This document shows positions 35,293 through 47,580 of a stretch of 64,000 nt of DNA, piece by piece. The stretch spans positions 106,436,844 to 106,500,843 of the forward strand of contig CM059191.1 of the NCBI GenBank assembly GCA_030323885.1, given 5' to 3'. Origin of the DNA: Branchipolynoe longqiensis (Eukaryota > Annelida > Polychaeta > Phyllodocida > Polynoidae). Each line of letters opens with the position of its first letter. Within the stretch, counting starts at the first letter, position 1. Under the pieces are notes generated by a model. That model had not been told where the DNA came from. It ran no database searches and worked only from the letters and a program-made list of their open reading frames with translations. A program made the position numbers and the translations under genes.

Positions 35293-35677
35293 GATGTGAT
35301 TGTCCAGTACAAAGCACGTCGCCCTGCACATGCTCAGTGCCGGCTTCTGGCGACACCCAGTCCTGTATCGCTCACCGCACTGGCACTCAATCCGGCGGTG
35401 GCCAGCCCAAATTTGGTGAACATGGAGACAGTGACACCTATCACAGATGCTCGGGTACCCTTCAGCTTGCCACCGACGGCTCTCGCAGTGCAGCACCCCA
35501 TCTCGGCCGCCCTCACCACCGTGCCACCCTCACCACCACCACCGCCCACGGCCATCATAGCAGAGCAGAACTGGGACCCGGAGTCAGAGATCATGGAGCG
35601 CATCCGGATGAAGTTTCTGTGGGCACTGAAAATTCAGATCGCTAGGGTCGACATTGACATGCTGAATAACATTAATG
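35293..35677 (+). CDS. Long gene, exon 7: Pro/Ala-rich linker plus helix
   Basis: The acceptor 'cgccttcttgcag' ends at 35292 and the donor is AATG|gtgaga. The 385-nt exon runs from phase 0 to phase 1. It starts DVIVQYKARRPAHAQCRLL. It continues through an Ala/Thr/Val-rich segment containing PPSPPPPPTA, and ends with ESEIMERIRMKFLWALKIQI and then ARVDIDMLNNIN. The tail looks like an amphipathic helix that might mediate dimerisation or partner binding (inference). Another frame is also open for about 130 codons but lacks the phase match. Confidence 0.75.
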
Positions 35678-35687
35678 GTGAGACTTT

Positions 35688-35880
35688 TTTGTGGCTTCAC
35701 TGTGGCTTCACTATGGCTTTCACTGTGGCTTCACTGTGGCTTTGCTATGGCTTCTCTGTGGCTTCACTGTGGCTTCGCTCCTGCATTGCCTCTACTTCCC
35801 TCCAGCTTCCGCTTCCCCTTCCCCCCCCCCCCTCCAGTTTCCCTCTGGCTTCGCTCCAGTTTCCCTTTTCGGGGGCAACA
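35688..35880 (+). repeat. TGGCTTCACTG minisatellite and CT-rich tract
   Basis: About nine 12-15 bp units of TGGCTTCACTG run from 35690 to 35790. A pyrimidine-rich tract with CTTCC/CTCC words follows. It begins just inside the donor of exon 7. Confidence 0.8.
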
Positions 35881-36019
35881 TTAACAGTGTTTCTGGCACT
35901 GTCCAAAAGAGCTCTCCTGTAGTCTTTTCATTAACAATATTGTAATTTAGAACAGCAGTACTAATATGAATATCATTACTGAAGTCACACGCAATAACTG
36001 GGTATGACATCCATTTGTG

Positions 36020-36600
36020 CTGTGTGTCTGGCCATGCCGCATACCAGGAAATGAACCAGCTGATCAAGCTTTCAAAAAGGCTCTGAACTGTGACGTTGCA
36101 CAGTGTCTGATACCACACTCTGATCTGAGACCACTGGTTGGTTGGTTGTTTGAGTTTTACATCCTGGCAACATCTAAGGTTATAGCAGGGCGGGTAGAGA
36201 CCACTTGTATTTACTCATATCAAATCCATATGGATACATGTACAAGTAGGACAAAAGCACAAACAAACACATTATTTGAAATTGTTCCATTTGTGGAGAA
36301 AGCACCATAGACTAATTCATGGAGGACTAGAGCGAAACCAATGTTCCTTAGTCACTGTAGCATTGGCCACTTGTGGCTGACACATTTTTGCTCAAGGGGG
36401 ACCACCCCCTGCCTTCCCCCCCCCCCCAAATATTTCAGGTGTCACTGCCCACTGACACTCCAAACACATTCAATTAAATTGTGTTGCGTTTATAGCATTG
36501 TACTCACCAATTTTCCAATGTAAACAGCATACATGATCCTTTTACAAATGTCAAACAAATAAGAGGAAATTTTAGCTTTCTTGAGGACGGCAGCAATATG
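36020..36600 (+). pseudogene. I-like LINE 3' end, RNase H and C-terminal region (broken)
   Basis: The sequence around 36020-36120 translates, across a frameshift, to VSGHA and RIPGNEPADQAFKKALN, the end of a retrotransposon RNase H domain. Continuing at 36290-36560 are a C-terminal region (AKPMFLSHCSIGHLWLTHF) and a damaged Cys/His motif, similar to the copies at 39190 and 62500. A short SINE-1 tail is inserted at 36136-36196. This is an intron 7 relic with no coding capacity left. Confidence 0.65.
36136..36196 (-). mobile_element. Truncated SINE-1 tail with 9-bp duplication
   Basis: The 61-bp insert is 'ggttggttgg...gagttttacatcctggcaacatctaagg', the SINE-1 3' end. The LINE word GAGACCACT is repeated at 36127-36135 and 36197-36205. 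Confidence 0.75.
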
Positions 36601-36867
36601 ATTTATAGACTTGATACTACTGAATTTTATTTAGGATTTTTGTATCCTTTACCACAATTTTGTCGAAATGATTGCGGGCCTTTGCATTCTCCATATTCTC
36701 GTCATTTGACAAATTGTATGATTGATAGATTGTGAGCTTTTTCAGTCGCTCTGGCTCACTCCAGATTCCCGTTGCCTTCCCTCTGTTTACATTTTCTTTG
36801 ACTCTTTGCCTGTTGACAGTATACATTTCCCTTGACTGTTTCCAAATTCTCCTTTCCATGCTGACAG

Positions 36868-37014
36868 GGGTGCTGCACAAGCTATTTCAGGTTCGATCCC
36901 AAGATCATGGCTTCTTCCTGGACATCGCCCATGAATTCGAAGCAAGTCTCGACACCCTGAGAATGACGGGGAAAATCCCAGAGAAAAGCAGAGTTCACTT
37001 GTGCAAGTTCTTTG
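36868..37014 (+). CDS. Long gene, exon 8
   Basis: The acceptor 'ctttccatgctgacag' ends at 36867, and the donor is the strong TTTG|gtgagt. The 147-nt exon is phase 1 at both ends, giving GVLHKLFQVRSQDHGFFLDI and, further on, LRMTGKIPEKSRVHLCKFF. It reads as two short helices with aromatic residues. The frame is clean and agrees with exons 7 and 9. The family is not recognised. Confidence 0.75.
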
Positions 37015-38039
37015 GTGAGTATCGACTCAACAAATTATTTCGTTTTAGAACTTGTCTAATTTACGGATGTGCCATAGATAAGATTTGCCTTAAGGATTGC
37101 GTGTCTTCACTGCAACACCGGAGTGTATTAGTCGTCTTGAAAGACCAGTGCCTTGTGATGAAAAGAAAAACCTTATTTGCTGAATAAATTACTGTTTACA
37201 ACTCCAATCTTTTATCAGTGGTGGTGCCAGCGTTAGCAGGTGCTGTGGAAATGGAATTAGCTTCTCTTTCAGTTCAGCAACTAGACCCTCATTGGTCGAA
37301 GAAGCATGTCCAAAGAGTGTAGTGTGTACTTTAATTGTCCACACTTTAATTTTCTTCGGATTGGTGGGCCATGTCTGTTGACCTGAACTAGTGGCATTGG
37401 GATGGGTGCCTAAGCCATGCCCCTCACTTGTCTTATTGAATCATGTGATTTACTGAAGGATGAAAGCCCTTCGACATTTCAATGATTTCCGTGTTTTCCA
37501 CGAAAAAAGCGACTGGACCCTCACAGGCGTGGCACTGCAAGAGAATCTTGAAAAATTTACCAGAAGTCACATCCACTATTATTTGTCTGTGTAGTCATGC
37601 ACTTGGTACCATCTAAATCATAAAGTAATACGCATACCTTGAACTATGGCTGAATGAGGTGGTCTAAGTACAGTTGATGCGAAGGAAGTCACAAATTGCA
37701 CTCAGCTGGTTTAGCTTCTAAATAGCACAGGAAAGACTGAGGAATACTTGATGCCTTCAGCGTAAACTGTTAGCATACACCACTGACTGCTGACCGGAAG
37801 TTGGGGCTCGGCCATCTTGGCTCGGTCTGCATTGTTCCTTCCTTCAGTGAAAGGATTCATCTTCTTTGCTCTGCTTAGGTTGGCACTGAATTTAGCGGTC
37901 ACTCACTTCGAACTGTTGGAAATATCTCTTCATCTCCTCAATCTACTGGCTTCGCTTTGTGTCATGGCCTAGTCTGAAATACTTTGTAGTAGTTACGCAA
38001 TTTAGTTGTCGTTACATTCGTTTATTAAGCGAGACTAAT
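37015..38039. other. Intron 8, first part
   Basis: The interval looks unique, with no exon or repeat that I can support. Confidence 0.4.
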
Positions 38040-38170
38040 TTCAATCACGGATAAGTGGTCTTCCTCTTCCCATTGCTTCTTGCCCTATGCAATGTAATGC
38101 AATGTAATGCAGAGTGCCCGGATAGGTAACGACAAGTATAGATTTCTAAGTCAGTGGTTTGACTTGGTCA
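38040..38170 (-). mobile_element. SINE-1 head-body fragment
   Basis: On the minus strand the junction 'gatacttgtcg' and 'ggcactctgcattac' of SINE-1 is visible. A short CAATGTAATG duplication is inserted in it. Confidence 0.5.
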
Positions 38171-38689
38171 TAGTTTGTATGTGTGTTTTTACTAGAAGCA
38201 CATTATTCTTCCCGGATAGATAGGAAAGGTGTAATGGGTCTGCGAACAACACGCACGCACCCACACACACCCACAGACACACACACACACTTTAATGCAG
38301 TCACAAGGCTTCTGTCATGATATTGAACTGAACTGATATATTAAGTAGCACAAAAAGCCAGTGTTAATTAGAAGCTCTTTCAGATGTAGTAAAGCTTGAG
38401 ATTATATTACAGAAAAGTGAATACACAACAAACGCAAACAAGTCAATCTCCCCATCTACAGATCTGCTCTTGGTCTTTTTGTTTTTTTAGAAAAGTGGTC
38501 TCATGAAATGACATCGCTAGAATCAGTTGCTGCCGAGTGCGACGCCGGAACTGAATGACTATTGCTGTGTAACCTCCCTTTCACGTCACAAGTCTGCAGG
38601 TGGTGCATGGTAAGCAAACCCCAAGTGGCTGCGCTTCCCTTAAAGGCTAGTTCCGTTTGTATCTGGTGAAACGGTGGCGCTACATGGCA

Positions 38690-39180
38690 CCAGAGGATAA
38701 TCAGTTGTCTGAGAGTCCATGCATGATTGCTTACCTGCTACCTGGTACCTGGTGGTCTGGGAGTCTACATGTGACAGCTGACCTGGTGGTCTGGGAGTCT
38801 ACATGCGACAGCTGACCTGGTACCTGGTGGGCTGGAAGTTAACATGTGACAGCTTACCTGGAACCTGGTGGTCTGGGAGTCTACCTGTGACAGCTGACAT
38901 GGTGGTCTGGGAGTCTACATGTGACAGCTGACCTGGTGGTCTGGGAGTCTACATGTGACAGCTGACCTTGTGGTCTGGGAGTCTACCTGTGACAGCTGAC
39001 CTGGTGGTCTGGGAGTCTACATGTGACAGCTGACATGGTGGTATGGGAGTCTACCTTTGACAGCTGACCTGATGGTCTGGGAGTCTACCTGTGACAGCTG
39101 ACATGGTGGTCTGGGAGTCTACCTGTGACAGCTGACCTTGTGGTCTGGGAGTCTACCTGTGACAGCTGACCTTGGTACCT
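38690..39180. repeat. 34-bp minisatellite (about 13 units)
   Basis: The unit is ACCTGGTGGTCTGGGAGTCT plus ACATGTGACAGCTG; 34-bp spacing was measured at 38886 and 38920. It adjoins a LINE fragment at its right end. Confidence 0.9.
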
Positions 39181-39184
39181 GATC

Positions 39185-39560
39185 TGATCTGAGACCACTT
39201 ATTCTCAAATATATCAAATCAAAATGGCAGCATGAATGGGACGAGCATCCAAAGCATACATTACATAGTACCACCCCGTGCATTGCGGAACATCTATGGC
39301 ATCGTGCTGGATGTCGGCGGGACCAAGTGGTCCTCACTCGATGTCGCATTGGCCACTCTCGGCTGATTCATGCATTTTTGCTCCAGGAGGAAGCATCCCC
39401 GGAGTGCATTGGGTGTCAGTGGCCGCTAACACTCACACATTCTGCTTGAATGTGTACATTCCATGGCCTTGCGTCAACACTGTTTTAATGCACATAGCAT
39501 CCGACACCGTTTTTCCAACGTAAAGCATAAACAAATCTTAAAGAGATCCTCAAAACAACT
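39185..39560 (+). pseudogene. I-like LINE C-terminal fragment
   Basis: Across a frameshift it reads KWQHEWDEHPKHT, then RDQVVLTRCRIGHSRLIHAF and ASPECIGCQWPLTLTHS, the usual tail of I-clade reverse transcriptases with a CxxC...H...C motif. It has stops and frameshifts. It parallels 36020 and 62500. Confidence 0.65.
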
Positions 39561-39969
39561 GGACTATATCGCCTCATGTAATTTTGGCTATTTTTTGTGA
39601 GTTTGGTTTTGCAGTCAGTTGACACAAATGTAACCACTTCAAAATTGCATCAGAAATGGTTCTTGCGATCATTTGACATGGATCTGGACATGTTGGAGTT
39701 TCGTGTAAATTTCAGGGTGGGTATATGAATGTGATTGACAAGACTGACTGAATGGATACCACTAACTTTTCGTCGTATTACAGCCATTTCTGCCGACACA
39801 GCAGTGAACTGTGAGCAATCAATCAATCAATCATGGGTTTACTCACGATTCCTTTGTTTCTTGTCTTTCCTCCCAGTTTCCTCGTTTGTAGATTAATACC
39901 TTTATTAGGTGTCTATGTAAAATTTTGCGAAAGGATTCACCCCCCCCCCTTATAAAGGAAGTATGTATT

Positions 39970-40200
39970 GAAACGATACTGATGCACGTATTAAGCTTCT
40001 GTTGCTTTATAGAAGGATGTTCAAAGTCTATTTAATAGAAGAACCTGTTACTGCAGAAGCATATAGTGCCAACTATTTTGACAAGCATGCCAAAATTAAT
40101 TTAGCATGTTTTCACTTCAGATGGATATCTCTAAAGTTAGCCATTTAAAATTAATGTTACTTCAAACTAAAGTAAGGTAGATTATAATGATTAACCTGAC
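39970..40200 (-). mobile_element. MITE family A, partial
   Basis: The interior 'gttactgcagaagcatatagtgcc', 'aaaattaatttagcatgtt' and 'aaactaaagtaaggtagatta' match family A in inverse orientation. The termini are missing. Confidence 0.6.
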
Positions 40201-40290
40201 ACATTTGTCTTTATGTAAGGTAGATTGTAATGATGAACCTCAAACTAATCAGCGTTAACTAACCAACTGTGAGTAATTAATGGCTACATG

Positions 40291-40294
40291 ACTC

Positions 40295-40333
<39 letters not shown>
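40291..40333. repeat. (TA)n microsatellite
   Basis: An uninterrupted run of about 20 TA units directly abuts the left end of DIRS element 1. Confidence 0.95.
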
Positions 40334-40337
<4 letters not shown>

Positions 40338-41047
40338 ACCTCGGTACTAAGCCTCTGGCTACTCGTGGTCGAGGGAGAAGGAAGCAACATCCGGGTACAG
40401 CAATTAGCATATTCTGCTCATAACGGGAGGATGTTACGAGCAGCTCAGCAGTTTTTTACCAACATAATACCAAGTTTCCAGAGTAAGTACAGGAACAAGA
40501 ACTTACATGGAAGATTACGAATGCACATAGCATACACTGAACAACTTTTTAGGTTGTCAATCCTCATGTTAACTTAGTTATTCATGATTTGCGTTCGTTA
40601 TCCGGTGCTGTAGATTTTTTGGACGCACCTGCATTTTGTTTTTGCCGCCCGTTGCCGAACGGAGAGATGTTTGGCTGGAGTCAATTCAAACGTTTAGATA
40701 GATTCGGCAATATTAATAGATTTCCCAAGGTTAAGGCGTACCTCCGAGTTTCATAGCATTTTCTTCAACTCGTTGGCGTAGTAGCCACGGGAGGAATAAG
40801 TGTATGGTACAGAGAGTGTGGGAGGGAACAGTACACTGGTCCCTACCCCTCGATTGGTTTCGGTTTGGTTCGTCCAACCGTCGCACTTTCGACATACAAT
40901 TTAGCTTATCACGCCTGGATTAAACCGGTGTAAATACGGATTTAATGCCCATTAGTGCTGGAGAGCACTTCTTAGCACTGTTCCACGTGTTCAGTTGCTC
41001 CTTGAGTACGTACTAATACACCTTTTGGTTGTTACAGATGACTCGAG

Positions 41048-41758
41048 ATGGCTGCGAAGCATGGTAACCAAGGTGTACCATACTCGTTGAGTGAGGGCGA
41101 CGCGACCCCTGGACTGGAGTCCGCCCCGTCATGTGACCGCTCTCCTGAGGCAGGGCCATCCAATGCCGACGACCATGTGGTTCAGCTCATTCGTGAGCAG
41201 CTGCAATATCTGATCCCGAGTCCCGTCGGTAAAGCCTCCGCGACGCGGACATCACCATGAGTGATGACCACAAGAAATTTGAGGCGTGCTTGCACACGGT
41301 CCACAAAGGCGTTCTTGCGGCCTTGGTAGCTGTCACGCCAATCGCCAACCGTATGATGACGGACAATAAATTCTCCGCTCTGTGCTCCGATATGGATGCA
41401 GGAATGGCTGTGTTAACGGCAACCAGCAATTGCTTTTCCTACAGGTGTTTCGAAAATGTCTTCAAATCGGTCACAACCGATGCAGGCAAGTAGGTAGCCC
41501 GATCGAAGAAAATCGTCGACAACGATGGGAAGGAATATACCCTCTTCCTCGCGCCAAAGCCTATTAAGGGCAAGCCGCTCGACAACACCAAAATGTTCGG
41601 CGGCCAACTCCAATACCTGTTCAAACAGGTCGAAACAGCGGCCAAGCAGTCTAAACATCTAGACTCCAAAAAGACAGAAAACGCTACAAGGTACAAGAAA
41701 GTCCGTTCGGATTTTCGCAGCCGGTGGACCGGTCAACGTGGCAGCCGGTTCGCCTGAT
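41048..41758 (+). pseudogene. DIRS element 1 gag-like region (broken)
   Basis: ATG 41048 starts an acidic N-terminal piece. After the deletion the frame resumes with MSDDHKKFEACLHTVHKGV and PIANRMMTDNKFSALCSDMD. An in-frame TAG replaces a Glu codon at about 41494. The frame then continues with IKGKPLDNTKMFGGQLQYLF. The same segments occur in element 2. Confidence 0.75.
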
Positions 41759-43590
41759 AGGGAAGGGGACAGCGGAACCAGTACGGCTAGAACAACAGCA
41801 ACCGCCCCTTCAGGAGGGAAACAACCTCCCAGAATCCGTTCCCCAGGCCAGCCAACAAGTAGAAGTTGCAACGCAGAGCACTGTAATCGACTTTCAGGCA
41901 GGCAACATTGCCAACCATTTGAGTGATTGGGAGCAAATTACACAGAACCAAACAATCCTTAATATTGTCCAAGGGGTGACTATTCCTTTCATAGAAAACC
42001 CCGTTCAAACAAATATACCTTTTCCCTATCGTCTAGCTTTAGACGAACAACAAGCATTAACTCAAGAAGTCAATAAATTCTGTACTAAAGGTATTATTGA
42101 ACCAGTCCAACATACTAATGGGGAGTATATTTCCAATATATTTTCCAGACCCAAACCTAATGGTGATGTGAGAATGATTCTAGATTTAACCACACTCAAT
42201 AAATTGGTAGAATACAAACATTTCAAAATGTTTTCTTTAGAAACAGCTCGAGACCTAGTAACACCTAGTTCTTGGCTCGCTAGTGTTGATTTAAAAGATG
42301 CATACTACACTATTCCAATTTATGAAGCCCACAGAAAATTCCTCAGGTTTATCTGGCACGGACAACTCTACCAGTTTACTTCTTTGCCAAACGGCTTGGC
42401 TTGCGCACCAAGGTTGTTTACTAAATTAAAACCAATTTTTTTCGAAATGGCCAAGAAAGGACATGTAATGTTCCCTTACATTGATGATTCCTTCATTGTG
42501 GCGCAAACACAACACGATTGTCAAACAGCAATAGATGACTTATGTCACGCATTGCGTCGGGTGGGTTTTTACATACATGATACTAAATCTGTACTAATAC
42601 CTACAAAACATTTAGAATGCTTAGGTTTCTTTATTGATATGGAACAAATGACGATCTCATTAACACCTGACAAGATAGACAAATTTAAAACTACAGCATT
42701 GAGTTTATTAAAAATTAAAAAGACCGAAAATAAGGCAAGTCGCAGTACTTGTTGGAATTATGGTAGCTTACGCACCAGCCATATTATATGGTAAAGCACA
42801 TATCAAGTCCCTTGAGATAGACAAAAATCATGTATTAGTCAAAACTAAAGGTAATTTCGAAGGTCTTATGACCATATCCAAAGACGGGTTCACGACGATA
42901 TTCAATGGTGGCTAAACCACATTCATCATTCACACAATCCTATCAGGATGGGTGAACCTAACACGGTAGTCACAACCGATGCCTCTTTAGAAGGTTGGGG
43001 CGCCCATAGGGATCATCTCGCTACAGGAGGCCGTTGGCTAGATAATGAAATAAATGATCACATAAATGTATTAGAATTACGGGCCATCTATTTAGGTTTA
43101 AGGAGTTTAGTGCAAGTGCCTAAATTCAATGTACAATTCTTAACTGATAACACTACCGCTATGGCCTATATTTGAAACATGGGAGGGACAGAGTCCAAGC
43201 CATGTAATGAACTAGCAAAACCAATTTGGAATTGGGCTCAAAAACAACAAGTTTGGCTTACAGTAGCACCTATACCAGGTAGCCAGAATACCTTAGCAGG
43301 CACTAAAAGTCACCATTTCCATGATCATTTAGAATGGTCATTGAATGATAACATTTTTGACATGATTTGCCAAAAATGGGGAACCCCAGAAGTAGATCTG
43401 TTTGCCTCACGTAGAAACAAGAAAATTGATCAATATGTATCGTGCCATCCTGAGCCAGACACCTGGAAAGTTGATGCTTTCTCTATGAGCTGGAATGATG
43501 AATTTTATTATATCTTTCCCCCCATTCAGCCTAATCAGCAGAGTAGCCAGGAAGATCAGGCTGGACGAGGCACATGCAGTGCTCATAGTA
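41724..43590 (+). pseudogene. DIRS element 1 reverse transcriptase and RNase H (broken)
   Basis: The RT has motif A in LASVDLKDAYYTIPI and the catalytic YIDD in YIDDSFIVAQ. A frameshift near 42735 breaks it. RNase H follows with TTDASLEGWG, VLELRAIYLGL and LTDNTTAMAYI, carrying the expected Asp-Glu-Asp residues. A TGA at about 43173 interrupts it. The region VDLFASRRNKKIDQYVS is the start of the methyltransferase-like domain of DIRS elements, cut by the 3' deletion. Confidence 0.85.
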
Positions 43591-44385
43591 CTATCCGAGG
43601 CTTGTACCTCGGGAAAACAAGAGTTATCCATCATCTGTACCCAGGTAAGATTCATATAACTATACTATATATCTTACCTCGGTACTATGACTCTGGCTAC
43701 TCGTAGCCCAGGGAGAAGGAAGCACATCCCGGTCCAGCAATTAGCATAATCAGCTCACAGCAGGAGGACGTGTTGTGAGCAGCTCCGGCAGTTTTTCTAC
43801 ATTTTCTACAAAACCAAACAGGTTAGTATCTTCCAAAGTCGATACGTTGGTTTAGTTCATGTTAGCATTCACATACAAAGTTTCTTGAAACTTTTCGATA
43901 AGATATTACTGTTTTACAGCTTAGTTTTGATCGTAATTGGCATGATCGAAAGAACGTGTCCACTGTTTGGTTATTAATTAAGCCCTCCGTTGCCGAACAG
44001 AGAGATGTTTGGCAGGATCCAGTTACATCGTTGGGGATTCATTCCTTGGGTCTCATTAAGATTCCCCATTTGTGATTCTCGTTAAGGTGTACCTCTGAGT
44101 CCTATAGTATCTTGTTCAACTTGTTGGCGAACAAGGCCACAGGTGGAAGAAGTTTTTAGGTACTTAGAGTGTGGGAGGCCACTGCCACACTGGTCCCTAC
44201 CCCTCGTTAGGATCGGTTGGTTACCCATGCCATTATCCTGCGACTGTCTATTAGCCATACGCGTGCGTTATAAATTGATTTAACGCCATAAAATACACAC
44301 CTAGTATAATTATACTCTAATTATCGGTGTGCTATTTCGACTAAGACAATGCCTAATCATTGTACTTCCTTTCACGAAGCTGCGT

Positions 44386-45787
44386 ATGGCAGAGGCAATT
44401 CATACGCTCAGTGGGGATGAAGACGCCACACCACTTGCGCAGGTACAAAGGTCACCCTCACCAGAACAAAGGGATTCTGAGGAGGCAGGGGGGTACGATA
44501 CCGGCCCTGACCCCGCAGATAGGGACCTAGACAAGCAGGTTTCCAGCCTAGTGCAACAGAAGATGGAATAAATGTTACCATCTAGAGCGGGTACGTCAAA
44601 GAAAAGGCGAACCAAGGTTCCGCAATACTCTGTTGAGTCGGACTGCGAGGACTAATCGCAAGATTAGGGCCTCAACAGACAACGACTCAGAGAAGGAAGT
44701 GTTTGTCTCTGCATGGAAGCGCAAACAAAAGAAGAGAGACAATTCCTCAGAAGGAGACGAGTACACGAGAATCCGTAAAAAGAAGCCCCTCGTGAAGAAG
44801 ACTAAGAAAAAGTATAAGAAGAGGAGGAAACACAAATCTTTCTCTTTGGACTTGTCGTCAGACTCATCGACAACGAGTTCAGACTCAGACTCCAAGCACT
44901 CCGGCAAATACCCTAAATCGTGTGGGAGAGAAACGAAAAAGTGTAAGGCACTTAGACGCAAGAAAATAGACATAACAATGCTCATGAGGAAGACCATTCA
45001 AGGCCACTTTTACACCTTCAAACCAGCGGAGGTCATAATCAAGATGGCTGAGGAATTAAAGGATTTCCTGAATCTGCAATCAAAGAGATGGATCCTGAGG
45101 TTAAACTCAGTGAAGAGAGGAAAAAGTTTGAGACGGCTCTCTACACGGTACACAAAGTGGTACTCTCGGCTCTTTCAGCCATTGCGCCCATCGCCAAAAG
45201 GATGATGCCACAGAATAAGTTCTCGTCACTCTGTGATGATATGAATGGAGGAATTGTGTTACTAACAGCAACCAGCAACTTCCTCTCCTACAGACGGTTT
45301 GAAGCGGTCTGTACAGACCCTGGGAAAAGAGGTGGCATGGTCCAAAAGGATTACGGACAATGATGGAAAGGATTACACATTATTCCTAGCACCAAAGCCT
45401 ATTAAGGGCAAGCCGCTGGATAAGGGCAAGATGTTTGGCGGACAACTACAATACTTGTTCAAACAAGTGGAGACCAGCTCCACGTGCGGAAAACACATGG
45501 GAACTGACAATAAGAAATCGGCTGACGGCAACTCCAATCGCTTCAAGAAGCTGAGGCAGGATTTTCGCAACCGAAGAACCGGCCAACAAGGAGGCCGGTT
45601 CGGAACCAACTTCAGCTTCCAAGCCAGAGGAAGGGGCCATAGGCAGTCATTCGGCTGGAACAACGGGAAGAAGCTCTTCAAGAGGGAGTTAACACTCAGA
45701 AGCTGTAACCCCGCCCAGGGAACAAATAGAAGTGGTGACTCAAAAACTAGCAACTGTAACAGTAAGCAATACCTTTCAAACCGGTAA
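44386..45787 (+). pseudogene. DIRS element 2 gag-like region (broken)
   Basis: ATG 44386 opens MAEAIHTLSGDEDATP, an acidic start. A strongly basic Lys/Arg/Ser-rich segment follows (44633-45000, with KKPLVKKTKKKYKKRRK). Then comes the conserved block KKFETALYTVHKVVLSAL to MFGGQLQYLFKQVE, and an Arg/Gly-rich tail at about 45560-45660. Frameshifts lie at about 44570-44630, between the basic segment and 45088, and at about 45320. The basic and RG-rich parts suit a nucleic-acid-binding capsid-like protein (inference). Confidence 0.75.
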
Positions 45788-47580
45788 CCTCAATAACTGT
45801 CTTTGGAAATGGAATAAAGTTTCAGATAACTTAACTATCCTCAGTCTAGCAGAAGGGGTAAGGATTCCGTTAATAGAAGAACCTATTAAAAATGGAATAC
45901 CATTTCCATATCGGTTTCATGGTTCAGAACGTGAAGCATTAAACAATCAAGTCCTTAAGTTTTGCGAAAAGGGCATTATAGAATCAGCACTACACATTGC
46001 TGGGGAATTCATCTTGAATATTTTCTTAAGACCAAAACCAAATGGGGATGTTAGACAAATTTTAGACCTAACTTTATTTAACAAATTAGTAGAATACAAA
46101 CATTTAAAAATGTTTTCGTTAGAAACAGCGAGAGACTTAGTCACACAAGGCACATGGCTAGCCAGCGTTGACCTTAAAGATGCATACTACACAGTGCACA
46201 TCTTTAAACATGATCGAAAGTATTTAAGATTCTGTTGGAACGACAAACTTTATGAGTTCATGTGCATGCCGAATGGACTGGCCTGCTGTCCATGCATTTT
46301 CACAAGGTTACTCAAACCAATTTTTTCGCTAATGGCTAGGAAAGGATGTATCATGTTCCCATACATTGACGATTCATTTATTGTCGCGCAAACACAACAA
46401 CAATGCCAAGCAGCAGTAGATAAATTATGTAAAACGTTTACAAATTTAGGTTTCTATATACACATGAAACTAAATCAGTACTAATGCCAACAAACAAACT
46501 AAAATTTCTGTGGTTCTTTATTGACACACAAAAAATGACGATTTCATTAACAGAACAAAAAGTAGATAAATTCACAACAGCAAACCAATTACTACAATTG
46601 AACAAACCAAAAATACGACAAGTCGCAGTCGTGATAGGAATAATGATAGCCTACGAACCAGCTATCTTATATGGCCAGGCCCATATCAAATCCCTAGAGA
46701 TAAAAACTTGGCACTGGCTCGCATAAAAGGAAATTTCGAGCGACCTATGACAATTTCACCAGAAGGCCAAAACGATATAATTTGGTGGCTTTCACACATA
46801 AACAACACACCCAACCCAATTAGGATGGGAGAGCCTAACACTACGGTTACAACAGATGCTTCCTTAGAAGGCTGGGGGCGTGGGGGGGCCCATAGAGACC
46901 AACAGACAACAGGTGGCCATTGGATGGAAGATGAAATCTCTGACCACATTAATGTACTAGAGCTTAGAGCCATTTACCTAGGACTCCACAGTCTGATTCA
47001 CATCCCTAAAAATCATGTAAGAGTTCTAATAGATAACACAATATCTATGGCTTACATTCGTAATATGGGAGGGGCTCGTTCCAAACCATGTAACCTGTCT
47101 AAACTCATTTGGGATTGGGCAGAGAAACACGAAATATGGCTAACAGTAGCACATATTCCAGGCAGCCAAAACACTTTGGCTGACAGGAAAAGGCGACACT
47201 TCCATGACCATTAAGAATGGTCATTGAACCACAACATTTTCGACAGTATTTGTCACAAATGGGGTAAGCCAGACATTGATCTCTTTGCATCACGCAACAG
47301 CAAAAAGTTACCAAAATATGTGTCTTGGCATCCAGAGACAGAAGTCTGGAGAGTAGATGCATTTTCATTAATTTGGAATAATAAATTCTATTCCATATTC
47401 CCCCCCATTCAGCATTATCAGCAGATTGGCGTGGAAGATCAGGATGGATCACATACACGCAGTACTGATAGTACCAGCATGGAAAACACAACCATGGCTA
47501 GCGGCAATAGCATCAGCAGCGAAAGACTTGATGAGCTTCCCAAGGGGAAAGGAACAACCTTCAACATCAAGGACCACTAA
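45732..47580 (+). pseudogene. DIRS element 2 reverse transcriptase, RNase H and methyltransferase-like region
   Basis: RT motifs LASVDLKDAYYTVHI (motif A) and YIDDSFIVAQ (catalytic YIDD) are intact. RNase H has TTDASLEGWG, VLELRAIYLGL and LIDNTISMAYI. The methyltransferase-like domain typical of DIRS elements has DIDLFASRNSKKLPKYVSW and FYSIFPPIQ. Defects are a one-base loss at about 46465, a second frameshift at about 46715, a TAA at 47212-47214 and a frame change near 47420. Element 1 keeps the frame at several of these places, so the two decayed independently. Confidence 0.88.

Larger units (their letters stand above)
40334..43649 (+). mobile_element. DIRS-type retrotransposon 1 (deleted copy)
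   Basis: The left inverted terminal repeat starts TTACCTCGGTACTAAGCCTC (40337). Gag-like, reverse transcriptase, RNase H and part of the methyltransferase-like region follow. At about 43590 the sequence jumps to the right terminal repeat (43590-43649, 'ctatccgaggcttgtacctc' to 'ccaggtaag'). The deletion removed the tyrosine recombinase and internal complementary region that element 2 retains. About 530 bp of the gag-like region are missing as well. It lies in intron 8, in the same direction as the gene, and directly abuts element 2. Confidence 0.85.

Noticed and set aside
35244..35645. Alternative frame through exon 7 (Ser/Thr/Gly/His-rich)
   Set aside because: It ends in a stop before the donor and does not match the phases of exons 6 and 8. 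The chosen frame runs through to the donor in phase 1.
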